Source: Brachycybe producta (taxonomy: Eukaryota; Arthropoda; Diplopoda; Playtdesmida; Andrognathidae). Taken from it: 64,000 nucleotides of DNA. Made by a program: the position numbers and the translations under genes. This document shows positions 22,401-33,015 of this stretch, piece by piece (the stretch's first letter is position 1; the number at the start of each line of letters is the position of its first letter). The stretch is from contig JAUPFP010000002.1 in NCBI GenBank assembly GCA_036925085.1, positions 8,032,390 to 8,096,389 on the forward strand. The letters are read 5' to 3'. The notes under the pieces were generated by a model. The model had not been told where the DNA came from. It worked only from the letters and a program-made list of their open reading frames with translations, and ran no database searches.

Positions 22401-22707
22401 AGTGTGAATATTCTGTCTTTCAGGTGCAAAATTAAGAGAAATTTAATGCGTTTTAGAAACTAGAATTGTAGCTCAATCATTTTTCATGTTGATATCTTTA
22501 AAAATAAACTTTTTATAGATAAAAATTTTAAAAAAAATATCCAGCTGCTTTTAAAGTTGAGTCATTTTCAAACTGACATAAAAAGGTTATTTTAAACAAT
22601 ATCAAGATGGAAAAAAAACCTTTTAATTGATTGAGCTACAATTCTAGTTTCTAAAACGCATTCAAGTTTCTCTTAATTTTGCACCTGAAAGACAGAATAA
22701 TCACACT
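22401..22707. mobile_element. R1-family element, best preserved copy
   Basis: This 307-bp copy defines the family. The left arm (AGTGTGAATATTCTGTCTTT, CAGGTGCAAAATTAAGAGAA, TTTAGAAACTAGAATTGTAG, CTCAATC) is inverted almost perfectly at the right (GATTGAGCTACAATTCTAG, TTTCTAAAACGCATTCAAG, TTTCTCTTAATTTTGCACCT, GAAAGACAGAAT). That gives about 85-bp terminal arms. The middle is a looser palindrome around TTGATATCTTTAAAAATAAA. No coding capacity. A partial R1 arm precedes it at about 22265-22400. Confidence 0.9.
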
Positions 22708-22839
22708 TTGAAAGGTGTTTAAATCTTTTAAGACCAATTTTAAGGGTGTTTTCATGTTATTTTTCAAAATAATGTAAATTTGAAAATGATAGCAGACGAT
22801 ATTAATTTTTGTCAATATAAAAAGTTTATTTTTAAAGAT

Positions 22840-22975
22840 AATCAACATGAAAAAATATCCTTAAGTGATTGATCTACCCTTCTAGTTTCTAAAATACTTT
22901 CAAGTTTTTCTTCTTAATTTTGCTCTTCTGAAACACAAGAATAATCAGTATTCGAAAATCAGCTTGTTCATAAAT
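22840..22975. mobile_element. R1-family right-arm fragment
   Basis: It contains AAGTGATTGATCTACCCTTC, TAGTTTCTAAAATACTTTCA, TTTTGCTCTTCTGAAACACA, AGAATAATCAG and CGAAAATCAGCTTGTTCATA, in the R1 order. Confidence 0.7.
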
Positions 22976-24034
22976 CAACTATAAAGTGGCTCGCGGGCAT
23001 AAGATTGAATATCCTCGGTGGTTTTTCTACCTTTTTAAAATATTATTGCTGAAGAGGATCATTTTTAATCATCTCTCAGTCGTGTGTGACCTGAAATGAT
23101 CAAGATAAAAAAATGCTTGTAGAAAAACAAGAAATATCGGACTTTTAAAAGAAATGTTGCAGACATTTGTAACAACAACTACAATAACAAATGGAGAAAA
23201 AAAAACACAAAAGGCTTTTTCTATAAAAAAACAGTTTATTGTTAAAAAAAAATGGTAGAAACATTTGAATAAATTGATTTTTTTCTCCATATTTTGATTT
23301 ACTAGATTTTTTTTTCATCTAACAAATAAAGGCAGTGGTTTTTCATCCATATTTGCATACTGGAAATTTAGTGAATCGATGTGAATCAAACCCTAAAACA
23401 GATTGAGGGTTGCATTCATTTTTTAAAGGTGTTTGATAAGGTGTTGGTTGGTTGTTGGTTCTATGCTAAATGATGGTTGCCAAGTTTAGTATTTTGCATT
23501 ACATGATTATATAATCTGAGATATTCCTAATCAAGGATTGATTCCTTAAAAAAAAGTACCAACTCATTGCGTGTGCATTGTCATAGTGGGTCAGTTTCAC
23601 TTGGACCACTTGATGTCGCCATGAAGTAGCGCCACAAAGTGGTTGATACGGCTTGCTTCACACAAATATGTTAAATTTGTAATGTATTTATATTTCGGTT
23701 TGATTTGGATGAAAGAGCTCTGGTTCAAGGTACCAATAGGAGGGAGGAGTTCAAACATGAAGTAATTATTATTAATTATTAATTACTAATTATATTTTTG
23801 AGGATTTCCATCTCCAAATATAACGAAAAAACAGAAAGGTCGCAAAAACACAACTGATGGAATTGTATGATTCATCGGAATGCTGTGACACAGTGACAAG
23901 AAGAACACTTAAGTTCCATGACACATCCCTCCCTTCTTTATTTCTCCCTGGCCATCTGTGTGTGTTTGTATGTGTCATAATCTGAGCGTGTCCAGGGACT
24001 CATTCATATTCAAGATACACATCATTGTATATAT
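22976..24034. other. Intronic stretch, nothing recognised
   Basis: AT-rich sequence with poly-A runs (23200-23260). Short frames at 23069-23290 and 23790-23978 (minus) have no recognised domain. Confidence 0.4.
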
Positions 24035-24191
24035 GTTACTGCCAATCTGCGGAATCAGTCAATCTGCAGATTGTCCAGTGAACTGCTGGTGAATCTGCAA
24101 AATTCAATACATTTTATTCGTTGCATTTTTGCAGATTCACTAGAAGTTTGATAGTTTTACAGATTGCCTGATTCCGCAAATTGACAGTAAC
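24035..24191. mobile_element. Palindromic MITE, 'GTTACTGTCAATCTGCGGAA' family, copy 2
   Basis: GTTACTGCCAATCTGCGGAA at the left is inverted as TTCCGCAAATTGACAGTAAC at the right. The interior keeps GGTGAATCTGCAAAATTCAA and GCAGATTCACTAG of copy 1 (14371-14548). AT-only flanks (TATAT/ATATA) make the target duplication ambiguous. Confidence 0.88.
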
Positions 24192-25384
24192 ATATACATT
24201 ATACATGACGATCAATAATAGAAATCCACCTTTCTCTAAGACCCTTCCAGTCTCCACCACCACCACACACACACACACTTAAACTTAATCCTATTTGAGA
24301 TCCACATTCGAAATTTATTCTGGGATATTTTGTTATTGTTGTCCCTTCCTTCCCCCCTCCTTTGGGCTCTCAACACTTCCAATGAATTGCAAACAAAAAT
24401 TGAAATTCTGACCAGTCGATTCTTATTTCTGTTCTAACTTAATACTTAACTAAAGTACTTCGAAGTTTAAACCTAAATTAGTGCGGATTTGAGTATGAGG
24501 CCATATTATTGCAGTGATATGGGAGCATTATTGGGACTTTTTCAGCTCAATTCACACAAGGCTCTTGGGGGGAATCACTGCCTTAAAGAATGAATGCAGC
24601 AGCCATTTATGACTCAATTAGGAGACATTTAGGCCTACTGATAACCAAGCTTTCAAATTCCAAATCTCACTCCTAGCAACAACAAAAAAAAATTATATCT
24701 GCTATAATTTCAAATATGTAAATTCCTAAATAGGGAAACTGGTTTTAAGATCATTCAATATGAACTCTGACATTTTTTTTACTGTTCAAGTTTAAAATTG
24801 TATTCATTATAATTGAGTAGTTTAAAACTGGTAAAGATGAAATATTTGAACCAGTTGTGGTTAAGAAACTGGTAACTAAAAAAAAAGCTTTAAAACGCTG
24901 TTTAATGTGTTTTATAGTGCGCGCCCTCGAAAAAGCGCCCTTCTACTTTTTGCCAGTAAATTGCAAAATTATGCAAATTAGCTATTTTTTTCTGTCTTTC
25001 TTTCTGAGGCTTTTTTTGTACGTAATGTGGGTACTTTTTGTTTTGGCTTTGTGAATTATTCATTTACACGTCTCTGGAAAAAAAAAATGGAAAACTTTCG
25101 TAATTCTTAGTCATGCAATTTATTATTATTATTATTAGTTAGTTTTTCTTTCTTTCTTGAAATGAATTTCAAATAAAATTGGTTTTTAATAAAAAAAAAA
25201 TCTAAAGATCCGGTCCCTTTAGTTATTCATGTCCACGTTTTAAATAATGGTAAAATCCTCAGAAATGACTCAAATGAGAATTGAAATTTCATGTTGACTG
25301 CAATTCATCCAACGTTGTTGACGATGTTTTTTATTATTTCAATGCAGGTTTATATTTATTATTTGAAAAGTTGATGGACTCTTC
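24192..25384. other. Intronic stretch, nothing recognised
   Basis: A CAC/CA microsatellite lies near 24258-24282. TTA repeats occur near 25118-25138. No coding similarity. Confidence 0.45.
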
Positions 25385-25919
25385 TTGATAGCGAAATCTT
25401 GAAATATATTCGAGATTTGAAAACTCGAATCTTGGTGCTTTTTTTTCGTCTATCGAATCCTAATCTACAACATTTTGTCAACTCTGTTTGTTCATTGTGG
25501 ACGGTTAGTATTAAAACTAGGGATGGAGGGGAACATTCGAATCCTCGAGATTCGAAAACTCGAATCTTCGCGGTTTTTTCGTCTTTTGAATGCTAATCTA
25601 AAAAAAAACTGTTAAAATTTTCGGTAAAATTAGTTTTAACTCCATTGACGTCCAATATAAGAGTTCACTAACAAAAAAAACAACCCCCGGCGATTGTTGC
25701 AATTTCGGTAGTGCAACCCGGATCACCAATATCATCACTTTGTGGCGACCCTTGAGTGCCACACTTTTTTAATTATTAATAATTTAATATTTAATATTAT
25801 TTTATTTATTTGTATCTTTTTAATGAATAATATAAGATTTTTATATGAAGGATTCGAGGGATTCGAAATTCGGGAGAGGATTCGGATGCGAGCAAATTTA
25901 GGATTCGTCCCACCTGTAG
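25385..25919. mobile_element. Mosaic: partial R2 end, R3 fragment, then a full R2 hAT-type element
   Basis: At 25385-25455 a partial R2 5' segment (ATTCGAGATTTGAAAACTCG) is followed by an R3 piece (ACAACATTTTGTCAACTCTG, GTTAGTATTAAAAC, to 25516) and then a full R2 from TAGGGATGGAGGGGAA (25517) to GTCCCACCTGTA (25919). The left junction with R3 is the same as at 21209. The right flank (AACCACCATAAAATGG, CAAAATAAGATAATC) is shared with the R2 end at 32334. Confidence 0.8.
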
Positions 25920-26715
25920 TTTGTAACCACCATAAAATGGGCATTGATCAAAATAAGATAATCTTTGTTGGTTTAGGGATACTCACAGACGAGCAATCTC
26001 AGATTGACATTTCTGATTTGTCAATCCAAGAATTGATTGTATGTCGTGTATTTTACTTTTTCAGTTCAACGTTTAGGGTTGAAAACACATACACCTCTCC
26101 GAATTCTAGTCTCTAACTTAGGTGTTTTTTTTTTTCTCTTTCTGGTTACTTTATTGATTACCTTCTTGAGAGTTTCTCTCTACGTTTGATAGTTTAACTA
26201 TCTGTAAAAATGATTCACGTTTTCTAAAATAAATAGGTTTTTAATAGTTCCTCTTAAAATGGTGTGATTAATATACATTATCTAGTATAAAAATGATGGT
26301 GATATCAATTCACATGATATATTTTGAGTCATTATACGTGATATGTCTTTTTTAAGTGTTTTGTGGACAGTTTTTATTACCTTGATAATGTCTACTTTTT
26401 ACAAGGGTTTTACCATAAATATAAATTAACAATCTTGAAAATTGTTGTTAATTGAGAGTTTTGAGTTTGTGTGTCTACACAGAAGCAACAAGTGGAGACA
26501 CTTGTGTTGCTGGCTGCATATCTCTATAAACAGGAAACATTTAGCAACAATAGGAACCATTGGTAGTTCATACAGGAGAAACATGTTGCTCTCACAAAAC
26601 ATCCAGTAACTAGTTGCACAATTGTCACTCAAATCTAGTCTCCATAATAGCAGCAACTTCTCAAAGACAAAATATAAAAATGAAACGGTTTAAAAAAGAC
26701 AAGACTAGTGGAAAT
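25920..26715. other. Intronic stretch; flank shared with 32280-32333, rest unrecognised
   Basis: 25920-25965 matches the inverted flank of the R2 end near 32285-32333. 26460-26650 contains GTTGC-rich words like those around 48480-48600 and may be a decayed element. No gene is recognised. Confidence 0.4.
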
Positions 26716-26857
26716 ACAGGCAGTTAGAAATAGGGGAGAACTTCAGTTGGCTCCGCCCTTTTCAACGTCGAACCACACAACAAACCAATTAGAAGTTGCC
26801 GGTCGTCATAACAAGGGCGGAGCCAACTTCTGTTCATCCCGTTGTCTAACTGCATGT
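26716..26857. mobile_element. R4-family palindromic MITE
   Basis: The ends ACAGGCAGTTAGAAA and CTAACTGCATGT are inverted. Inside, GTTGGCTCCGCCC is inverted as GGGCGGAGCCAAC. The CACACAACAAACCAATTAG core and GTCGTCATAA words are shared with copies at 40804-41023 and 48597-48800. Confidence 0.85.
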
Positions 26858-27099
26858 AGTGGAAACTGTCCAACTAGAGAAATATCCTGAGACAATTCCC
26901 ACGTACTTGCCTGTCGTAATGAGTGGCATAGCCAGGATTTGTTTTTGGGGGAGGGGTTTTTTTTAAATTTCTAATTCCGTTTTCTGGTGGTTTTTCAGGA
27001 AGTTCCTCTGTGTGGACTAGCCTTTTTCTATATGAAACAAACAATGACTGACAGATTATATAAAGTATATTTGTGTTTAGGGTTTTGCTAAGTAGTTGA

Positions 27100-27805
27100 G
27101 CTAATAATTTTTTTTAACTAATGTTGATCTAGATTTGCTTGAAAGCTTTACTAGTTTATTATTAACTCATTAATAATTATGAAAAACTAATTTTAAAAAG
27201 AAAACAATTTTCTATCTACTGACCCCCCCCCCCTTTCTATATATACAGTATAATTGGTTACTGCATAATTATATCTACAAGCAAAAAAAAAAACATATGT
27301 AAGCGAATTGAAGTAGATAAAAAAAAATCCCAATGTAATAATTTTTCGGTTTCATGGACATTGAATCCAATCAAAGTTCCCGTTAAGAAATGGTTGAAAT
27401 AAATGCGGATCACCTTGAGGAGGTTTGACAGACATTCTTGCAAGGACGCCAATTCATGTGTGTCCACCAAGTGTTTCGTTTGAATGGTTGGTAAACCCAC
27501 AGGCATTTTTAACATGAAATATTTATTTAGATTATTTGAATGTTTTAAACGAAAAAAAAATTGTTTCAGACCACAAACAAAAAATATATTTACAAGTTTA
27601 ATTAAGTTAACATGCAAAGTCTTAAGACATACTTTTTTTCCAAATATAGTTTTTACTTTTTAAAATGGTTTTATGAACAAAACAGCTGATTTTTGAACTC
27701 TTGATTAATTCTTGTTTTGTTTTTTCAGTAGAGCAAAATTATAAGAAACTAGGAAGTGTTTTAGAAAATAGAAGGGAATTTAATCACTTAAGAATACAAG
27801 TAGAT
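27100..27805. other. Intronic stretch; R1 fragment at about 27655-27790
   Basis: Only an R1 left arm (CTCTTGATTAATTCTTGTTT, AGTGTTTTAGAAAATAGAAG, GGAATTTAATCACTTAAG) is recognised. A 119-codon minus frame at 27258-27617 has no domain I recognise; its low-complexity poly-F and His content suggest chance. Confidence 0.4.
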
Positions 27806-28149
27806 CATTTATTTTGTGCATGTAGCATTAGATGGCGCCACTAGCCTTCCTCTCATAGATATGTACTGACACCTCTTCAACTTTGACTCAACTTCCTATT
27901 TGCACGTGGCAAACTTTTAGTTGCCTCATCGCTATTTCTACACGTGCTCGCTTCACTTATACTGTATGTTCTGGGTAAGTTTGTCCACGTGCTGATAATC
28001 AAGGTTGTTTTGGACGCTTTAGAGCTAAAAGCCTGCATTTTATTTCAATTAATTGGCGACGAGTGTAGTTGGCCATCTATGGAGGTTGCAGGCGCCATCT
28101 ACCTTCAATTTACACAAGTATTTTTCTATGGAGCCTCTCTTAAAGGTTT
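27806..28149 (+). mobile_element. R6-family repeat, copy 1
   Basis: The sequence from GTAGATCATTTATTTTGTGC to GAGCCTCTCTTAA is repeated in inverted orientation at 45301-45632. Shared words include TTAGATGGCGCCACTA, CGCTATTTCTACACGTG, TTGTTTTGGACG and TGGAGGTTGCAGGCGCCATC. Inverted GATGGCGCC words occur near both ends and could be terminal repeats. Both copies hold a frame with a shared peptide (LIGDE, MEVAGAIYL, FTQVFFY); this may just reflect DNA identity. Confidence 0.75.
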
Positions 28150-28169
28150 CCTAGTTCCCTGAAGTATTT

Positions 28170-28960
28170 GTTTCATTTCATCACTATAATTTTTCAACTG
28201 ATTGCTTTTTAAAAATTGGGGTTCCACAGACATAATGAACCTGAGCTGTGTTAAGGTACACTGTTTGAGGAGTTTTTTCTTTCTTTCAAAACGTCACTTG
28301 TCCATGTTTTGAAAAAAAATAAAAGCGCCTCATTTTTGGGTGGGATAAATCCTTGTACAAGTCCACCTGTAAACATGGTGGCGGATTTTTTTTGTGTGTT
28401 TTACAACGTTAACCAAGATTAGGCCTAAACTTTGCGGAAATGTATGTACTTTTAAAGGAACTAATAAATTGTTCTCTTTCTTTTACAAGACTTTGAACAA
28501 CTTTCTTTTTTTTTACAAAATTTTGTTGTGAACAACAAGAACAAGAAAGAAAGGTAGGGAGAGAAAAAAAATCTACCCATGATCCGACCTTGCATGTCAA
28601 GTCTGTTAAAGAGACCTCCAAGGGTCAAAACTTCTTTCTTACCTTTCTCCAAATCCCCCCGTTTCTTATTTTTGAAATCTAGAGAGAGAAAAAAATGGCT
28701 TACAAAACAACAAAAAAGTTCTGTGTCTTATGTTATTTGTGCGAGGGTGGACGGTTGGTATGTCAGTCAGGGTGTATTATACAGTATTTTTTTTGCAATA
28801 TGAGCAGGGAATTTTTTAAGACGAAATTTTCCCCTCAAAAAAAGGTGAACAACCTTTTGTTTTGTATTTTTTTCCTTAAATTTTTCTAACTTCTGTAGTG
28901 TCTTTTGTCATTTGGGACCCTTTTTGATTTAAGGTGGTTTTTTTTTTTAGATATTTTACT
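28170..28960. other. Intronic stretch, nothing recognised
   Basis: No repeat family or coding similarity found. Frames of 63-74 codons here on both strands overlap one another and show no domain. Confidence 0.4.
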
Positions 28961-28964
28961 TTTT

Positions 28965-29450
28965 GTCCCATAAACGGCGTCTCTGCAGTGCCGACATAGA
29001 CGTTTTTTTTTATTTATAAACTTTGGACGCAAAAATGTCAAGAGAAAATTTTTTTAGAAACAAGATTATGAAAAAATGCAAAATGTTTTCAAAACTAGAA
29101 TGGCAGAAGATTATTTAAAAAATAAACATTTTTAGCAGTTTGAAAATAACCAGTTTTTTTTGGGGGGGGGGGGGGGGGGCTTTTTTCCATTGAAATTTCA
29201 TGAAAAACCTATTTTCGCCTTTTTTCAAACTGTTCTAAAAAGTTTATTTTGAAAGATATGTCATTCATGAAAAGAACTATTAGCATTATCACTAACTATT
29301 CTAGTCTTGTTTCTCCTGAAAAGTGTTCTCTTGAAAAATATAAATTTTCTTAAAACCGCGGGTGTGGGGAAGAGAGATCTCTTATATAGAACATAATAGC
29401 CACTGCAGTGGCGCCATCTGGGAGAACTAAAACAAAATAAATATCTATAG
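28965..29450 (+). mobile_element. R7-family TIR element, copy 1
   Basis: It matches 61955-62430 in the same orientation: GGACGCAAAAATGTCA, AAAATGTTTTCAAAACTAGA, CCATTGAAATTTCATGAAAA, CTATTTTCGCC, GGGGAAGAGAGATCTCTTAT. The ends carry inverted words (TCTGCAGTGCCGAC; AATAGCCACTGCAGTGGCGC). Arms resemble R1 (CAAAACTAGAATGG / ACTATTCTAGT), so R7 may be a larger relative. No coding capacity. Confidence 0.75.
29162..29179. repeat. Homopolymer run of about 18 G
   Basis: An uninterrupted G run preceded by a T run, at the centre of R7 copy 1. The other R7 copy has only GG following its T run at the same position. Confidence 0.95.
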
Positions 29451-29594
29451 AGCCGCCTTGAGTAGCTTGCTCCTTACTGGCAGCAGCACAGTAAAGGGAA
29501 TGCACATGCTCTCACTATCAGATCTAATGGATCTTGTTCTCTTTTGAACCATTAATGGACAGATCTGGATGGACTGCTGTCAGTCAGTTCAGAT

Positions 29595-29845
29595 ACAGGC
29601 AGTTCTGCCCAGCACTAAAATTTCGTTTGCCCCGCCCTTTTATGACATCAGACCAAATAACAAACCAATTAGTGCTGTGCTGTACTGCTTGTGTTCAGCA
29701 CATGCAGTTATGCCCAGCACTAACTTTTCGTTTGCCAAGCCCTTTTATGAGCGTCATCAATTTCTAATTGGTTGATATTTGGTCTGACGCTCATAAAAGG
29801 GCGGGACAAACGAAAAGTTAGTACTGGGCACAACTAACTGCCTGT
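29595..29845. mobile_element. R4-family compound element
   Basis: Two R4-like heads occur in a row: ACAGGCAGTTCTGCCCAGCA and, about 105 bp later, CATGCAGTTATGCCCAGCAC. The right end is GTACTGGGCACAACTAACTG-CCTGT. GCCCTTTTATGACATCAGAC, CAAACCAATTAG and CGCTCATAAAAGGGCGGGAC are inside. It looks like an R4 copy inserted in, or fused to, another truncated R4 copy. Confidence 0.8.
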
Positions 29846-30790
29846 CATGCATCTGATTTCTGGAGTCCATTTACTTGACTATCAGATGAATGACGGATTT
29901 GAGCTTTCAGTCTTGATTCCCATTGTGAATGGGTACTTTAGAATGTAGAAAATTAACAAGAAATCAAATTCTATTGTTCTTTTTTTTGTTGTTAATTTGC
30001 ATATTTAGTAATGGTTGTTTTTTATAATTATAAAGTAATGGAATTTTTGAATTCAGAATTCATACTTATTATTATTATTATTATTCATACTTATTTCACA
30101 ACATTAGCATGAAATGAGCTACTTTTACTTTGATCCCATGGTATTTTTTTTTGGTGTGTTTTAAAATGGTTCTCATAAATGTTTTAACTCATTTTTGTTT
30201 GTAATGGCCACTTATTCATTATGTTGTCTCTCTCAGGCTATTTTTTTTTAAAGTTTAATTGGTCCCCCTCCCCCCTCGTTTATGACCACATTGTTTTGTT
30301 GTTACGTTTTTTGTTTCAATTTTGACAAATGCGAATTATGAGCTATGATGCATTTTGCATGGGAATCTGTTTATTACCATAGGAAAAGGAAGTTAAAAAG
30401 TGATAAATGGTGGTGGAACTGTTGTATGTTTGTGTTTTTTATGATTCTGGTTTTCTTGAAGAAAGGAAGGTGGTTTAACTTAGCTGAACATTACCTGTAC
30501 CATGAAAGATCAGGAGTTATTCTACCTTTTTAACACAATTGAAGGTGTGAATTTTCATTTTATTATTATATATGCCTATTTTAAACAACAAAAGAAAAAG
30601 TGTCACATCTTTTAAATTTACAATTACAAGGCCAATAAGTCATATTTAAGCTTGATATACAAAGTAACAGGGCCCCTTATTATTGGTGCTGAGTAGGACG
30701 GTATTTGGTGTAATAGTTTTTTAAGTTCAGAAATGATGTGCAAAGATCCGAGTGTCTTCTAACTAATAATTAAATATGAATAAGCTATTA
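29846..30790. other. Intronic stretch, nothing recognised
   Basis: A TTA microsatellite lies at 30066-30084. No coding similarity; a 62-codon frame at 30345-30533 has no domain. Confidence 0.4.
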
Positions 30791-30794
30791 ATAA

Positions 30795-31560
30795 ACTGAA
30801 TGAACAGCTCTACAGAAACAAAACTAAACTTAATAAGAGCCAAAAAAAAACTAAATTGAAATTAAGAAGAGCTACTGAGAGAAGAAATGAACTAAACAAG
30901 AGCTATATATTAAAGAACAAGAACTAAACTCTGAATATGAGTTGCAGGAACTTGACCTAATAGCAACAGGAATAAGAAACACACTGAATAACAGCTAATT
31001 GAACATGAACACTATACTATATAAATGCCACAGGAACATGGATTAAGCTAAATAACAGCTAATTCAATATGAACTACACTAAATAAAAGCTACAGGAACT
31101 AGAAATAAGCTAAATAACTACTAAGGGGAATGTGAACTACACTAAATAAATGCTACATGAACGTGTACTAAGCTAAGGGAACATGAATTACACTAAATAA
31201 AAGCTAAGGGAACATGAATTACACTAAACAAAAGCTGCAGGAACTTGAATACAGCTACATAACAGCTAAAATAAAATCAACAACAATGAACAACAGCCAC
31301 ATGTTGAGTAGTGTAACCAAAGCTATACTGAATGAAGGCTATAGGGGACCCAAAGAACTACACTGACATTGTGAGTAACAATTAGAGAAACATTGTCTAA
31401 ACTCAACAACTGTTTACTAGTAAAATTAGCCTTACTAAACAAGAAGAGCTATAGGAATAATTTGCACAAGAACTCAACTGAGCCTGCAGAGGAAACAATG
31501 ACCTAAAGTTTAGTAAGAGCTGCAGGAAACATGAACTAAATTTGAGCTATGTGAATAAGA
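30795..31560. repeat. Degenerate tandem array of GAACTACACTAAATAAAAGC-type units
   Basis: Words AACTACACTAAATAAAAGCT, AGGAACATGAATTA, AGCTAAATAACAGCTA and CAGGAACTTGAA recur about every 20-40 bp for roughly 760 bp. Best-preserved units are at about 31060-31260. It has the look of an ageing minisatellite with unit variation. Confidence 0.75.
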
Positions 31561-31569
31561 GAGCTACTG

Positions 31570-32333
31570 TATATATAAGAATGTGAGCTTCACTTTTAGC
31601 TGTTATTTAATTAACTTTATTTCTGGTTGCTTTTTTTTTCTTCTAAGAAATTGAATTTTCACACTGTTAGTGAAAGACACCATGATGTGAACAGCATGAT
31701 GAAGAATGGGCGCAAGGAGAGAGGGGGGGGGTTCTTAAATAATGCTAAATTGTGGTAGAAGCTTAAAAAAGAACACCCCTTAACACCAATAGACAGGAAT
31801 TCTACTTTAATAAATAAGAGATTGAATAATGAATTGTTGTTCTAGATTTGTTCTTAATTTCAATATAATTTGAATAGTTATTTAATTTAATTTCTGAATT
31901 AAAAAGGGGTGTGTTTGTTTGCGTGTTGTTGTTTTTTGTGGAATTATAGAACAAGATTCTCCTCCGCCTTCATCCATATATTGTCCTGCCCTCCTTCTCC
32001 TCTTCCTCCTCCTCTCTTGTTTGATTTGCGTGCAATTTGTATTGCTGCTGCTTATGATAAATACAATATCAATTGCAACTGAATGATATTATTTATTGTC
32101 AATTTGCACGAAATACTTCTTCAAATCAAAATAAATATTTCAAAACTTCTATGAAAGAAAAACAAACCCACGAATAAAGAAGGAAGAGAGAACTTGGTTT
32201 ACCTCATTTCAAGTTTATATCTTTATTGTTTTGCTCTTTGCAATAGCTGTAATTTTCTTTTTTTTTCATATGCTAATTTAAAGAGCATTGGAGATTATCT
32301 TATTTTGAGCAATCGCCATTTTATGGCGGTTAA
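31570..32333. other. Intronic stretch, nothing recognised
   Basis: A G-run near 31721-31730 and T/C-rich tracts near 31965-32015 are the only notable content. 32285-32333 is the inverted flank shared with 25920-25965. Confidence 0.4.
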
Positions 32334-32424
32334 AAACTAGAGGTGGGACGAATCTGAATCGTAAAAGGTTCTCGAATCCTTCATATAGGAATCCTATATT
32401 ATTCATTAAGAAGATACAAAGATA
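32334..32424 (-). mobile_element. R2 hAT-type element, one end only
   Basis: The end TAGAGGTGGGACGAATC and the next about 75 bp (AAGGTTCTCGAATCCTTC, AATCCTATATTATTCATTAA, GAAGATACAAA) match R2 in inverted orientation. The rest of the element is replaced by the trinucleotide array starting at 32425. Confidence 0.85.
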
Positions 32425-33015
32425 CATTACTACTATTATTATTGCGCCTTCTCCAACTATTACTACTACTACTTCTTCCTCTACCAGTGCTACCACTACT
32501 AGTATTATTCTTCTGCTTCTACTACTAGCACAGCTACTCATAGCTACAACTGCTGCTGCTGCTGGTACTACTACTTCTACTACTGCTCCTTCCTGTATTT
32601 CTACTACTACTAGTATTATTCTCCTCCTAATACTACTACTGCTGCTACTTCTACTACCACCACCACTACTACTAAAACTACCACCACCACTACTACTACA
32701 ACTCCCACCACTACTAGTACTACTACATCTTCTACTACTAATAATAATTCCACTACTAGTGGAATTAATGCTTTTTCCCCTGCTACTGGTACTAAGTACT
32801 ACTACTACTGCTGCTGCTGATACCACCATTGCTATTAGTATTATTTCTCCTTTCCTACTACGACTACTGCTACTACTACTACTACTTACTACTACTGCAA
32901 CTACTACTTATTACTGCTGATACTACTACTGCTACTGTTACTCCTACTACTGCTACTTTCACTACTAATAGTATTATTACTCCTTCCCCTACTGCTACCA
33001 CTACTACAACAGTAC
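32425..33015. repeat. Imperfect trinucleotide array (TAC/TGC/TTC/TCC types), about 590 bp
   Basis: Triplets such as TAC, TGC, ACC, TTC and TAT alternate in phase for about 590 bp. Frames on both strands are rich in Ser/Thr/Tyr/Leu or Val/Ser and are artefacts of the period, including a 183-codon minus frame at 32278-32829 and a plus frame at 32829-33020. The array begins where other R2 copies have an AT/TTA-rich segment. Confidence 0.92.

Noticed and set aside
27258..27617. 119-codon minus-strand frame
   Set aside because: No recognisable domain, Phe/Leu-rich from A/T-rich DNA, no splice or homology support.
30795..31560. Possible CRISPR-like or satellite array
   Set aside because: Repeats are degenerate, irregularly spaced and without unique spacers, in a eukaryotic intron; an ageing minisatellite is the better description.
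32278..32829. 183-codon Ser/Val-rich minus-strand frame
   Set aside because: It reads through a trinucleotide array and into an R2 transposon end; composition-driven.
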